DNA of 40,124 bases from Nonomuraea rhizosphaerae (GTDB taxonomy: Bacteria; Actinomycetota; Actinomycetes; Streptosporangiales; Streptosporangiaceae), in assembly GCF_019396405.1 (NCBI RefSeq), contig NZ_JAHKRL010000166.1:1-40124 (forward strand), written 5' to 3'. The notes beneath the pieces are model-generated. The model ran no database searches. It saw only the letters and a program-made list of their open reading frames with translations, and was not told the DNA's origin. The position numbers and the translations under genes are program-made. Positions 8,851-16,090 of the stretch are shown here, one piece after another (within the stretch, counting starts at the first letter, position 1; each line of letters begins with the position of its first letter).

Positions 8851-8934
8851 TGCGCCGAAACGCAACCGTTACCAATGGTGCATATTCTTCCCGTGATACA
8901 GGATTTTCACTGACAAAGGCCCCAAAAGGTCGTT

Positions 8935-8948
8935 TGGGAGCGCTCCCA
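8935..8948. promoter_or_regulatory. CebR operator, distal copy
   Basis: Second perfect TGGGAGCGCTCCCA palindrome, 130 bp from the first (centre to centre) and 44 bp beyond the 3' end of the sigma factor gene. It is upstream of the predicted cebE -35, so it could aid repression by looping or cooperative binding. Confidence 0.88.
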
Positions 8949-8991
8949 TCTCATCGGTACCGTTTGTGGCCCATCTTGGACGCAGGAGGCG

Positions 8992-10260
8992 TCAGCCCTG
9001 CTGTGAGCCGGCGCAGGAGGCGGCGCGCTCGCGCAGCAGCGCCCGCTCGCGCTCGTTGCGGGTCAGCGTGGCCGCCCGCTCGAACTCCGCCCGCGCCTCG
9101 GCCGTGCGGCCGAGCTTGGCCAGCAGGTCACCGCGTACGCTCGGCAGCAGGTGGTAGCCCTTCAGCGCCGGCTCGCCGGCCAGCCGGTCCACCAGCTCCA
9201 GCGCCACGGCCGGGCCGTGGGCCATCGACAGGGCGACGGCCCGGTTCAGCTCCACGACGGGTGAGCGGGAGATGCGGGCCAGCGCCTCGTACAGGGTGGC
9301 GATGGCGTGCCAGTCGGTCTCCCCGGCGGTGAACGCCCTGGCGTGGCAGGCGGCGATGGCGGCCTGCAGCACGTACGGGCCGGGCACGTAGAGGGGCGTC
9401 TCGTCGCCCAGTTCCTCGGCCCGGCGCAGCGCGTCCAGGCCGCGGCGGATCAGCAGCCGGTCCCACCGGGCCCGGTCCTGCTCCAGCAGCAGGATCGGCC
9501 GCCCGTCGCGGCCCACGCGGGCGGCGGCCCGCGACGCCTGGATCTCCATGAGCGCGACCAGGCCGTGCACCTCGGGCTCCTCGGGCATCAGCCCGGCCAG
9601 CACCCGGCCCAGCCGCAGCGCGTCCTCGCACAGGCCCGGCCGCATCCAGTCGTCGCCCGCCGTGGCCGCGTAGCCCTCGTTGAAGATCAGGTAGATGACC
9701 TCCAGCACCGACGACAGGCGCCCCTCCAGCTCCTCGCCCTGCGGCACCTCGAACGGGACCTGCTTGTCGGACAGCGTCCGCTTGGCGCGCACGATCCGCT
9801 GCGCCACCGTCGGCTCCGGCACCAGGAACGCCCTGGCGATCTCGTCGGTGGCCAGCCCGCCGAGCACACGCAGCGTCAGCGCCACCCGGGCCTCGGTGGA
9901 CAGCACCGGGTGGCACGCCGTGAACACCAGCCGCAGCAGGTCGTCCTCGATCTCCTCCGGCGGCTCGTCCTCGACGCCCTCGCCCAGGTCACGGCCGATC
10001 TCGGCCAGCTTGCGGGCGTAGCGCTCCTGGCGGCGGACGTGGTCGACGGCCCGCCGCTTGGAGACGGTCATGAGCCAGGCGCCGGGGTTGCGCGGCACCC
10101 CCTCCCGCGGCCACTGCTCCAGGGCCGCCACGAGCGCGTCCTGGGCCAGCTCCTCGGCCAGCCCGAGGTCACGTACCAGGCCGGTCAGCCCGGCGATGAG
10201 CCGGGCCGCCTCGATCCGCCAGACCGCCTCGATCGCGCGGTGCGTGTCGGTCGCCGTCAT
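8992..10260 (-). CDS. RNA polymerase ECF sigma factor, ECF42 group with C-terminal TPR-like extension
   Basis: 422 residues, about twice the length of a minimal ECF sigma factor. Region sigma2 covers residues ~10-80, with the DNA-melting/-10 segment around PGAWLMTVSKRRAVDHVRR. Region sigma4 covers residues ~105-165 and includes the helix-turn-helix ATDEIARAFLVPEPTVAQRIVRAKR. The rest (~185-422) is a helical SnoaL-free extension with TPR-like character, including VLEVIYLIFNEGY and the late NRAVALSMAHGP segment. This architecture defines the ECF42 group, which has no anti-sigma factor and is found next to DGPF-domain genes. Exactly such a gene lies 45 bp upstream. The stop is 44 bp from the distal CebR box. 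Confidence 0.92.
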   Translation of the reverse strand: MTATDTHRAIEAVWRIEAARLIAGLTGLVRDLGLAEELAQDALVAALEQWPREGVPRNPGAWLMTVSKRRAVDHVRRQERYARKLAEIGRDLGEGVEDEPPEEIEDDLLRLVFTACHPVLSTEARVALTLRVLGGLATDEIARAFLVPEPTVAQRIVRAKRTLSDKQVPFEVPQGEELEGRLSSVLEVIYLIFNEGYAATAGDDWMRPGLCEDALRLGRVLAGLMPEEPEVHGLVALMEIQASRAAARVGRDGRPILLLEQDRARWDRLLIRRGLDALRRAEELGDETPLYVPGPYVLQAAIAACHARAFTAGETDWHAIATLYEALARISRSPVVELNRAVALSMAHGPAVALELVDRLAGEPALKGYHLLPSVRGDLLAKLGRTAEARAEFERAATLTRNERERALLRERAASCAGSQQG

Positions 10261-10305
10261 CCGGCCATGACAGCAGCTCAGGCCACCTCTCGCAACCCGG
10301 GGCCG

Positions 10306-10740
10306 TCAGTGGTCGTCGCCCCGCAGCCGCTCGTGCAGGGTGCGCTCGAACGCCTCCGGCGGCACGGACTCGTCGGCCGCGTCGGAGGCGTCGTACACGC
10401 GCCAGACGTCCAGCCCGACCCCCTCGTAGCCGCCGCGCGGCACGGGGACGCGCATCGCCCACTCCAGCGCCTCCTCGCGCGACTTGACCTGGATCAGCCA
10501 GAAACCGGCGATGAGCTCCTTGGCCTCGGCGAACGGCCCGTCCAGCACGGTCGCCCTGCCGTCCTTGTCGTAGGCGATCTGGGCCCCGGCGGAGCTGGGG
10601 TACAGGCCCTCGGCGGCCAGCAGCACCCCCGCCCTGGCCAGCGTCGCGTTGTACTCGTGCATCGCCTCGACGATGCCGGGCTCGGGCAGCGCGCCCGCCT
10701 CGACCTCCGCGTTCGACTTCCCGACGATCATGAACTTCAT
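10306..10740 (-). CDS. DGPF-domain (YCII-related) protein, ECF42 partner
   Basis: 144-residue cytoplasmic protein of the YCII/DGPF family. The name-giving DGPF motif is at LDGPFAEAKELIAGFW (residues ~62-77). It begins MKFMIVGK as usual for the family and ends with a short acidic/basic tail. A purine-rich site (GAGGGAGGG) precedes the ATG. DGPF genes are the conserved neighbours of ECF42 sigma factors and are ECF42 targets in Streptomyces; their biochemical function is not established. It is probably co-transcribed with the sigma gene from the promoter at 10778-10804. Confidence 0.9.
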   Translation of the reverse strand: MKFMIVGKSNAEVEAGALPEPGIVEAMHEYNATLARAGVLLAAEGLYPSSAGAQIAYDKDGRATVLDGPFAEAKELIAGFWLIQVKSREEALEWAMRVPVPRGGYEGVGLDVWRVYDASDAADESVPPEAFERTLHERLRGDDH

Positions 10741-10777
10741 CAGCGGTGTCCCTCCCTCGTGACGCTCTCACCGACGC

Positions 10778-10804
10778 GTCGAACGCGTACGGCGCGCATC
10801 GACA
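10778..10804 (-). promoter_or_regulatory. ECF42-type promoter for the DGPF-sigma operon
   Basis: On the minus strand TGTCGA (10804-10799) is followed after 17 bases by CGAC (10781-10778). This matches the ECF42 target motif described in Streptomyces venezuelae (TGTCGA at -35, a CGA/TC-type -10). It lies about 40 bp before the DGPF start codon, implying positive autoregulation by the sigma factor. Confidence 0.75.
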
Positions 10805-10857
10805 GCCCGTGCCTCGAAACCCTGGAGGGAATTGTGGCGGACGGGCCGGGAAAGCGG

Positions 10858-10890
10858 CGAGCGCGCGCCCCGGGGCGGGGCGCGCGCTCG
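10858..10890 (-). terminator. Strong GC hairpin, likely terminator of the CHAP gene
   Basis: Perfect 14-bp inverted repeat (arms 10858-10871 and 10877-10890) with a five-base loop, 12 bp beyond the CHAP stop codon. It has no clear U-tract, which is common for actinomycete terminators. It separates the CHAP transcript from the ECF42 operon. Confidence 0.75.
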
Positions 10891-10902
10891 TGACCGGGAT
10901 GC

Positions 10903-11592
10903 TCAGCCCGCGTACTCGGGGTAGCCGTAGCCGACGACCTGGGCCTTGGGGCGCACCCGCTCCTCGACCCGGCCGTTGCCGGTGTTGCCCTCGATGGTGC
11001 TGATGGTGCCGTTGTGGTTGTCCTTGACGACGAAGCCCACGTGCTGGATGTCGCTCAGGTCCTTGCCGCCGCCCCAGGAGAAGAACACCACGGCGCCGGG
11101 CTTGGCGATGACGCCGAAGCGCTTGTTGGCGGCGAACCAGCGGGCGTGCGCGACGGTGTAGGCGTCCCAGCCGACCGTGGCGCGGGCCCCGCTCTCCTCG
11201 CCGACCCAGGAGACGAACATCGAGCACCAGGCGGCGTTCAGGTACGCCTGCGGGGAGCCGCCGTCACGCTTGACGGTCTCCAGGGCGCGCGGCGAGTCCA
11301 TGTACCAGCGCTGGAACTTGGTGCCGCCGCCGGAGGCGTCCTCCGAGGTGCCGACCTGGGCCTTGGCCAGTGCCAGGACCTGGGCGGCGGTCACCTTCAC
11401 GGCGCCGGCCTTGCCGTTCTCCGGGTGCGTCTGGGAGGAGGAGAGCTTCGCGGCCACCACGGGGGTGGCGGGGGAGGTGACGGCGTGGGCGCCGGCGGGG
11501 CCGCTGAAGGCGGCGGCGACCGCGACGGTCACGCCGAGCGCGCCGCGAACGACGTCGAACCGGGGGGCACGGGTAAAACGATGCTTGGCCAT
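10903..11592 (-). CDS. Secreted CHAP-domain cell-wall hydrolase
   Basis: 229 residues. The N-terminal signal peptide has a basic start (KHRFTRAPRFD) and a hydrophobic core (residues ~17-36). The C-terminal CHAP (cysteine/histidine amidohydrolase) domain spans ~80-225. The catalytic cysteine is C123 in AAWCSMFVSW and the histidine is H184 in IQHVGFV, with a following acidic/Asn partner in IEGNTGNG. CHAP enzymes cleave peptidoglycan as amidases or endopeptidases. The start ATG at 11592 lies 12 bases after AAGGAG, a rather long spacer. The upstream leader is a c-di-AMP riboswitch, a control element known for resuscitation and lytic enzymes in actinobacteria, so expression is probably tied to c-di-AMP. 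Confidence 0.92.
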   Translation of the reverse strand: MAKHRFTRAPRFDVVRGALGVTVAVAAAFSGPAGAHAVTSPATPVVAAKLSSSQTHPENGKAGAVKVTAAQVLALAKAQVGTSEDASGGGTKFQRWYMDSPRALETVKRDGGSPQAYLNAAWCSMFVSWVGEESGARATVGWDAYTVAHARWFAANKRFGVIAKPGAVVFFSWGGGKDLSDIQHVGFVVKDNHNGTISTIEGNTGNGRVEERVRPKAQVVGYGYPEYAG

Positions 11593-11610
11593 CGAAGGGG
11601 GATTCTCCTT

Positions 11611-11735
11611 GCTTCCATGCCGCCTACCGGGTTAGCTGACGGGTTCGGGCGTGGAAGCTGCCCTACGGCACTGACGTGCCGATTCACCCCAAGAACGTGG
11701 GTCCCCGGTTCCGCCGTGAGGCGGATTCAGCGGTC
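11611..11735 (-). promoter_or_regulatory. c-di-AMP riboswitch (ydaO-yuaA type)
   Basis: The minus-strand leader contains the conserved blocks in order: CGCTGAATCC (~11732), GGAACCGGGG (11710s), TTGGGGTGAAT (~11691), the highly conserved CGAACCCGTCAGCTAACC (~11647-11630) and GGTAGGCG followed by GGAAG. These match the ydaO-yuaA consensus, which binds cyclic di-AMP. The 3' edge of the motif abuts the AAGGAG ribosome site of the CHAP gene, so ligand binding could act on termination or translation. Boundaries are approximate. Confidence 0.93.
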
Positions 11736-11860
11736 GCAGGACGATCCTGCGATCTTCTTCGTGATGGTTCGGCAACGAACCGGACAAACCGGACGTAAGC
11801 CGCGAATGCCCTAGAAGGTAATACAAGAGGCAAGGAGATTACAAATCCATAAATCGCCAG

Positions 11861-12826
11861 CTAGGAGAGTTGCCCCCTCGCGTCGGCCAGAAGCCCCATC
11901 ATGGCAAGGCTTTCGTCAAGAGGCATGATCGCGGATTCGGTCCTGCCCTCGGCCAGCGCGTCACGCACCTCGCGCACCTCTCCCACGTAGCCGGCCTGCT
12001 TGCCGCCGGCCCCCGGATCGAGCGTCAGCTCCTCCCGCTCCATCCCCGGGCCGCTCAGCAGCACCCTCTCCGGCGCCCAGAACGGCGCCTGGATGTCGGC
12101 CCGCATCTCCGTGCCCACCACGTAGGCGTCGTTGGCGTACGGGCCCAGCAGCGAGCACTCCACCAGCGCCCGCCTGCCGCCCGGATAGACCAGCACCCCG
12201 CCCGCCTCGGCGTCCACCCCGGAGGGCGCCAGCGAGCCCGTCACATGCGCCTCGGCAGGCGTCCCCAGCAACAGCTGCGCCAGCCCGAACGGGTAGATCC
12301 CCAGGTCGAGCAGCGCGCCCCCGCCCAGCTCCGGCGCCCACAGCCGGTGGGCGGGGTCGTACGGCAGCGCGAACCCGAACGACGCCCCCACCGACCGGAT
12401 CCCGCCGAACCGCGGATCGGCCGCCACCCGCTGGATCAGCGGGTTGAACCGCATCCACATGGCCTCCATCAGGAAGACCCCGGCCGAGCGGGCCAGCGCC
12501 ACCATCCGCTCGGCGTCCGCCACGGACGCGGCCAGCGGCTTCTCGCACAGCACCGCCTTGCCCGCCGCGATCGCCGCCTCGGCCACCTCCAGGTGCTGGG
12601 CGTGCGGGGTGGCCACGTAGACGGCGTCCACGGCCGGGTCGGCGCACAGCTCCTCGTACGAGCCGTGCGCCGACTCCGCCCCCAGTTCGGCGGCCAGCGC
12701 CGCGGCGCGCTCCACCGAACGCGAGCCCACGGCGGCCACCCGCATCCCCGGCTCGGCGGCGATGACCGCGCCCACAGTCCTGGCGATGCCACCGGTCGCC
12801 GCGATGCCCCAGGCAAGATCTCTCAT
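11861..12826 (-). CDS. Gfo/Idh/MocA family NAD(P)-dependent oxidoreductase
   Basis: 321 residues from ATG 12826; a TTG two codons earlier is an alternative, and neither has a strong ribosome site. The N-terminal Rossmann fold shows a degenerate glycine motif (WGIAATGGIA) and the family EKP motif (VLCEKPLA, residues ~95-102), whose lysine takes part in catalysis. The C-terminal alpha/beta domain follows, with LGGGALLDLGIYPF resembling dihydrodiol-dehydrogenase/1,5-anhydrofructose-reductase-like members. The substrate is unknown, probably a sugar or cyclitol. It lies 27 bp after an aldo/keto reductase on the same strand, suggesting a two-gene redox operon. Confidence 0.88.
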   Translation of the reverse strand: MRDLAWGIAATGGIARTVGAVIAAEPGMRVAAVGSRSVERAAALAAELGAESAHGSYEELCADPAVDAVYVATPHAQHLEVAEAAIAAGKAVLCEKPLAASVADAERMVALARSAGVFLMEAMWMRFNPLIQRVAADPRFGGIRSVGASFGFALPYDPAHRLWAPELGGGALLDLGIYPFGLAQLLLGTPAEAHVTGSLAPSGVDAEAGGVLVYPGGRRALVECSLLGPYANDAYVVGTEMRADIQAPFWAPERVLLSGPGMEREELTLDPGAGGKQAGYVGEVREVRDALAEGRTESAIMPLDESLAMMGLLADARGQLS

Positions 12827-12853
12827 GGGCAAGGATCGTAGGCAATCACCTCA

Positions 12854-13669
12854 TCAGGTGAAAGTCGCCGGGTCCGGCCCGATGCGCCGGCCGGTGTTCA
12901 TGGCGCCGATGGCGGCCATGTCCTCGGCGTCCAGGGTGAAGTCGAACACCTGGAAGTTCTCCTTGATCCGGGCCGGCGTGACCGACTTCGGGATCACGAC
13001 GTTGCCGAGCTGGATGTGCCAGCGCAGCGCGATCTGCGCGGGCGTCCTGCCGTGCTTGTCCGACAGCACGGCCAGCCCCGGGTCCGCCAGCAGCCCCTTG
13101 CCCTGCCCCAGCGGGCTCCACGCCTCGGTCACGATGCCGTTGGCCTCGTGGAAGTCGCGCATCTGCCGCTGCTGGAAATAAGGATGCAGCTCGACCTGGT
13201 TGATAGAGGGAGTGATGTCCGTTTCCGCCTCCAGCCGCTCCAGCGCCTCGACGGTGAAGTTCGACACTCCGATGGCCCTGACCCGGCCGGCCCGGTAGAT
13301 CTTCTCCAGCACGCTCCACGCGTCGACGTACTGGTCCCGCGCGGGCATCGGCCAGTGGATGAGGTACAGGTCGACGTGGTCGAGCCCGAGCCGCTCCAGG
13401 CTCTCCTCGAACGCCTCCTCGGCCCGTCCGTGGTCGTCGTTGGCCAGCTTGGTCGTGACGAACAGCTTCTCGCGCGCGATCCCCGAGGCGCGCAGGGCCC
13501 GGCCGACGCCCTCCTCGTTGCCGTACGCGGCCGCGGTGTCGATGTGGCGGTAGCCCGCCTCCAGGGCGTCCGTCACGACACGTTCGGCCTCGTCGGCGGG
13601 CACCTGCCAGACGCCGAACCCGAGCTGCGGGATGTGGACCCCGTCCGTGTTGAGCAATAGCGAGTTCAT
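12854..13669 (-). CDS. Aldo/keto reductase
   Basis: NADPH-dependent carbonyl reductase of the AKR superfamily (AKR5-like), ~271 residues in a single (beta/alpha)8 barrel. The catalytic tetrad is visible: Asp and Tyr in HIDTAAAYGNE, Lys in FVTTKLAN, and His in LIHWPMP. The cofactor-binding loop is VVIPKSVTPARIKEN. I prefer ATG 13669 (a GGAG lies three bases upstream); ATG 13678, three codons earlier, has no ribosome site. It heads the two-gene operon with the Gfo/Idh/MocA oxidoreductase and diverges from the glycosyltransferase genes. The physiological substrate cannot be told from sequence. Confidence 0.9.
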   Translation of the reverse strand: MNSLLLNTDGVHIPQLGFGVWQVPADEAERVVTDALEAGYRHIDTAAAYGNEEGVGRALRASGIAREKLFVTTKLANDDHGRAEEAFEESLERLGLDHVDLYLIHWPMPARDQYVDAWSVLEKIYRAGRVRAIGVSNFTVEALERLEAETDITPSINQVELHPYFQQRQMRDFHEANGIVTEAWSPLGQGKGLLADPGLAVLSDKHGRTPAQIALRWHIQLGNVVIPKSVTPARIKENFQVFDFTLDAEDMAAIGAMNTGRRIGPDPATFT

Positions 13670-13765
13670 GCTCTCCATTGTTCATGTGCCGTTTCTGACG
13701 GCTTAAGGCGGCCGGGCTAGCTTGAAGCGGTCGTGAACGGGCCATCACCCGGCTGGGAGAACAGA

Positions 13766-14710
13766 GTGGGCAAGCAGGCGTCGGCCTGGGTGGAGTCCCC
13801 GCTACAGATGCTGTGCGCCGTCGAGGCGCACCGCGCTGGACTGCTCGGACAGGCCACCGTGGTCGTGCCGCGCGCCGGGCTGCGCGCGCTCAAGGCGACC
13901 CGCCGCGAGCTGTCCGGGCTGGCGCTGCCCGAGGGCCTGGAGCTGGCCGAGCCGCGCGAGCGGATGCCGCGCCGGGTCCACGCCGTCGGCGACGCCTTCT
14001 CCGGCAAGGTCCAGCTCCGCTGGCTCACCTCCGGGCAGCGGCGCATCGTGATCGTCGACGACGGCCTGGCCACGCTCCGGCTGCTGGAGCTGCTGGCCGC
14101 CGGGCCGTACCGGCCGCTGCTGCGGGCCCGCGCCCGCCACGGAGGGCCGCGCGCGGTCCTCGGCCTGGCGGCGTCGCTCAGGCTGCGCCTCAGCGACGTG
14201 ACGGTGTTCACCGCGCTGCCGGTCTCGGCGGACCTGGAGCGGGCCGTGCGCGCGGCCGGCGCCGGCCTCGTCCGCCACGACTTCGGCTGGCTGCGCGAGC
14301 AGCCGCTGGCCGAGCCGGGGCCGGAGGAGCGCACCGTCGTCCTGGGCACCTCGCTGGTGCGCAACGGCCTCGTGCACCGCGACCGCTACCTGCGCTGGCT
14401 CATGGACCTGGCCTCCGAGGAGCCCCTGGCGTACTTCCCGCACCGGCGCGAGGACCCGGTGGACGTGGCGCTGATCCGCGACCGGCCCGGCATCACCGTG
14501 CACGACCGCGGCGTCCCCGCCGAACTGACCCTGCGCGGTCTGCACCCGAGCCAGCGGGTGCTGAGCCTGCCGTCGACCGCCATCAGCTCCCTGCGGGTGC
14601 TGCTCAGCCCGCGCGGCGTCGCGGTCGAGCCGGTCGACGTGCCCGACGACTGGTGGACCAGCAGGGCGGCCCCCGCCCTGCGCTCGCATCTGACAGGAGT
14701 TCCCGGTTGA
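13766..14710 (+). CDS. Putative glycosyltransferase with sialyltransferase-like (GT52/polysialyltransferase-type) motifs
   Basis: 314 residues, start GTG at 13766 with GGGAG six bases upstream. The opening WVESPLQMLCAVEA resembles the first strand of GT52 and polysialyltransferase-like enzymes. A D98-D99-G100 motif (IVIVDDG) matches the D/E-D/E-G motif of bacterial sialyltransferases. FPHRRED (225-230) sits where those enzymes carry the His-Pro donor motif, although the proline here is before the histidine. S270-T271 matches the third (S-S/T) motif. Function is inferred: possible transfer of a CMP-activated nonulosonic acid. It overlaps the next gene by 3 bp (TTGA), so the two are likely co-translated. 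The CMP-sugar synthetase fusion lies 7 kb away on the other strand. Confidence 0.6.
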   Translation: MGKQASAWVESPLQMLCAVEAHRAGLLGQATVVVPRAGLRALKATRRELSGLALPEGLELAEPRERMPRRVHAVGDAFSGKVQLRWLTSGQRRIVIVDDGLATLRLLELLAAGPYRPLLRARARHGGPRAVLGLAASLRLRLSDVTVFTALPVSADLERAVRAAGAGLVRHDFGWLREQPLAEPGPEERTVVLGTSLVRNGLVHRDRYLRWLMDLASEEPLAYFPHRREDPVDVALIRDRPGITVHDRGVPAELTLRGLHPSQRVLSLPSTAISSLRVLLSPRGVAVEPVDVPDDWWTSRAAPALRSHLTGVPG

Positions 14711-15873
14711 GAGTGCTGGCGGTCGCCGACTCCGACTCGTACCTGAAGTGGGCGGCGTGCCTGCTCGATGACCTGCCGCAGGGGTGCGAGGCGGAGCTCG
14801 CCGTGGTGCGCACCCCCATCGCGCCCTCGCCCGAGCAGATCGCCGCCGCCGTCGGCGGGCGTCCCGCGCCGCCGCTGCTGCCGGCGCGGGCGCTGCGGCG
14901 CATGGCCGAACGCACCCGGCCGGACGCCATCGTCGTGGCCTGCACGGGCCCGGTCGTGGACGTGCTGGTGGCGGAGGTGTTCGCCGGGCTGGCGCCGCGC
15001 CCGGTGTTCGTGACCGGGCTGCCGGGCATCTCGGTGCCGGCCACGGAGAAGGCGTGGCTGTACCGCAGCGGCTGCGACCTGTTCGTGGTGCACAGCGAAC
15101 GCGAGGTGGCCGAGTTCGCCCAGCTCGGGGCGCGGCTCGGCGGGGGAGGGGCGGTCGGGCTGGCCCGGCTGCCGTTCCTGCGCCCCCGCGTCGAGGGCGG
15201 CGGGAACCGGGTCGTGTTCGCCACCCAGGCCAAGGTGCCGCGCCGGCGCGAGGAGCGCGAGAGCATCCTGCTCGGGCTCGCCGAGCTGGCCAGGCTCCGG
15301 CCCGACCTGGACGTCGTGGTCAAGCTGCGCGCCCTGGAGGACGAGCGGCAGACGCACAACGAACGCCACCACTACCAGCGGCTCTGGCGCGACCTGGGCG
15401 AGCCGGGACGGCTGTCGTTCGCGGCGGGTTCGATGCACGAGCAGCTCGTACGGGCCGCCGGGTTCGTCACGGTCAGCTCCACGGCGGCGCTGGAGGCCAT
15501 CGCCCAGGACGTGCCGCTGCTGGTGCTGAGCGACTTCGGCGTGGGCGCGGAGATGATCAACCTGGTGTTCGAGGGCAGCGGCCTGCTGGGCACCCTGGAG
15601 GAGCTGTCGGCCGGCGACTTCCGGCCCGCCGACGCCGCCTGGTGCGCCGCCAACTACTTCCACCCGGCCGGCCGCAACGACTGGGCTGGCCGGCTGGAGC
15701 AGCTGGTGGCGACGCGGCCCCGCGTCCCGGCGACGTCGCTGCTGGACGGGCCCGAGCACGCGGTGGCCCGGCGGCGGGCCAGGATGCGGCTCGACGTGCC
15801 GCCGACGGTGCTGCGGGCGGGGTACCGGGCGAAGAAGAGGATGCGCCGCTACCTGCGCGCCCTGTCGTCGTAA
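14707..15873 (+). CDS. Putative glycosyltransferase (DUF6716-like)
   Basis: 388 residues, start TTG at 14707 with AGGAG seven bases upstream, overlapping the previous stop. The layout suggests a GT-B fold. An N-terminal Rossmann half starts RVLAVADSDSYLKWA, with a conserved VTGLPGISVPATEKA loop (~105). A C-terminal half contains VVKLRALEDERQTHNE (~215) and TVSSTAALEAIAQDVPLLVLSDFG (~255-280), the latter like the nucleotide-sugar loop of capsular glycosyltransferases. The C-terminus is very basic (KKRMRRYLRALSS), suggesting association with the membrane. I recall the DUF6716 label for similar actinobacterial proteins, unverified. It is coupled to the sialyltransferase-like gene and probably acts on the same polymer. 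Confidence 0.6.
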   Translation: MRVLAVADSDSYLKWAACLLDDLPQGCEAELAVVRTPIAPSPEQIAAAVGGRPAPPLLPARALRRMAERTRPDAIVVACTGPVVDVLVAEVFAGLAPRPVFVTGLPGISVPATEKAWLYRSGCDLFVVHSEREVAEFAQLGARLGGGGAVGLARLPFLRPRVEGGGNRVVFATQAKVPRRREERESILLGLAELARLRPDLDVVVKLRALEDERQTHNERHHYQRLWRDLGEPGRLSFAAGSMHEQLVRAAGFVTVSSTAALEAIAQDVPLLVLSDFGVGAEMINLVFEGSGLLGTLEELSAGDFRPADAAWCAANYFHPAGRNDWAGRLEQLVATRPRVPATSLLDGPEHAVARRRARMRLDVPPTVLRAGYRAKKRMRRYLRALSS

Positions 15874-15982
15874 CCCCTGTGGCTCATGTGGCTGCGGGGG
15901 CGCGGCTCTGACGGCTCGTGTGCCTCGTGCCCGCGGCTCTTACGGCCTGCGTGCCTCAGGGCCCGCGTGTCTCACCGCCCCT

Positions 15983-16016
15983 GTGACGTCGGGGGCCGCG
16001 TGACGTCGGGGGCCGC
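15983..16016. repeat. 17-bp perfect tandem duplication
   Basis: The unit GTGACGTCGGGGGCCGC occurs twice head-to-tail (15983-15999, 16000-16016) in the 217-bp gap between the two glycosyltransferase genes and the GT87 gene. Looser repeats of 'acggc-ctgcgtgcctc-gcccgcg' type precede it from ~15909. No gene is seen in this gap. Confidence 0.85.
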
Positions 16017-16026
16017 GCAGTTCTTA

Positions 16027-16044
16027 CGGTCCGCGTACGGACCG
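16027..16044 (+). terminator. Small GC hairpin, possible terminator
   Basis: Inverted repeat CGGTCCG / CGGACCG with a CGTA loop, 154 bp beyond the glycosyltransferase stop. The 7-bp stem is short and no U-tract follows, so a regulatory role for the next gene is also possible. Confidence 0.35.
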
Positions 16045-16090
16045 CGCCGCGACGTGGGCGGGCGGGCCGGGCGGTGCCAGGCTCCGGAGG

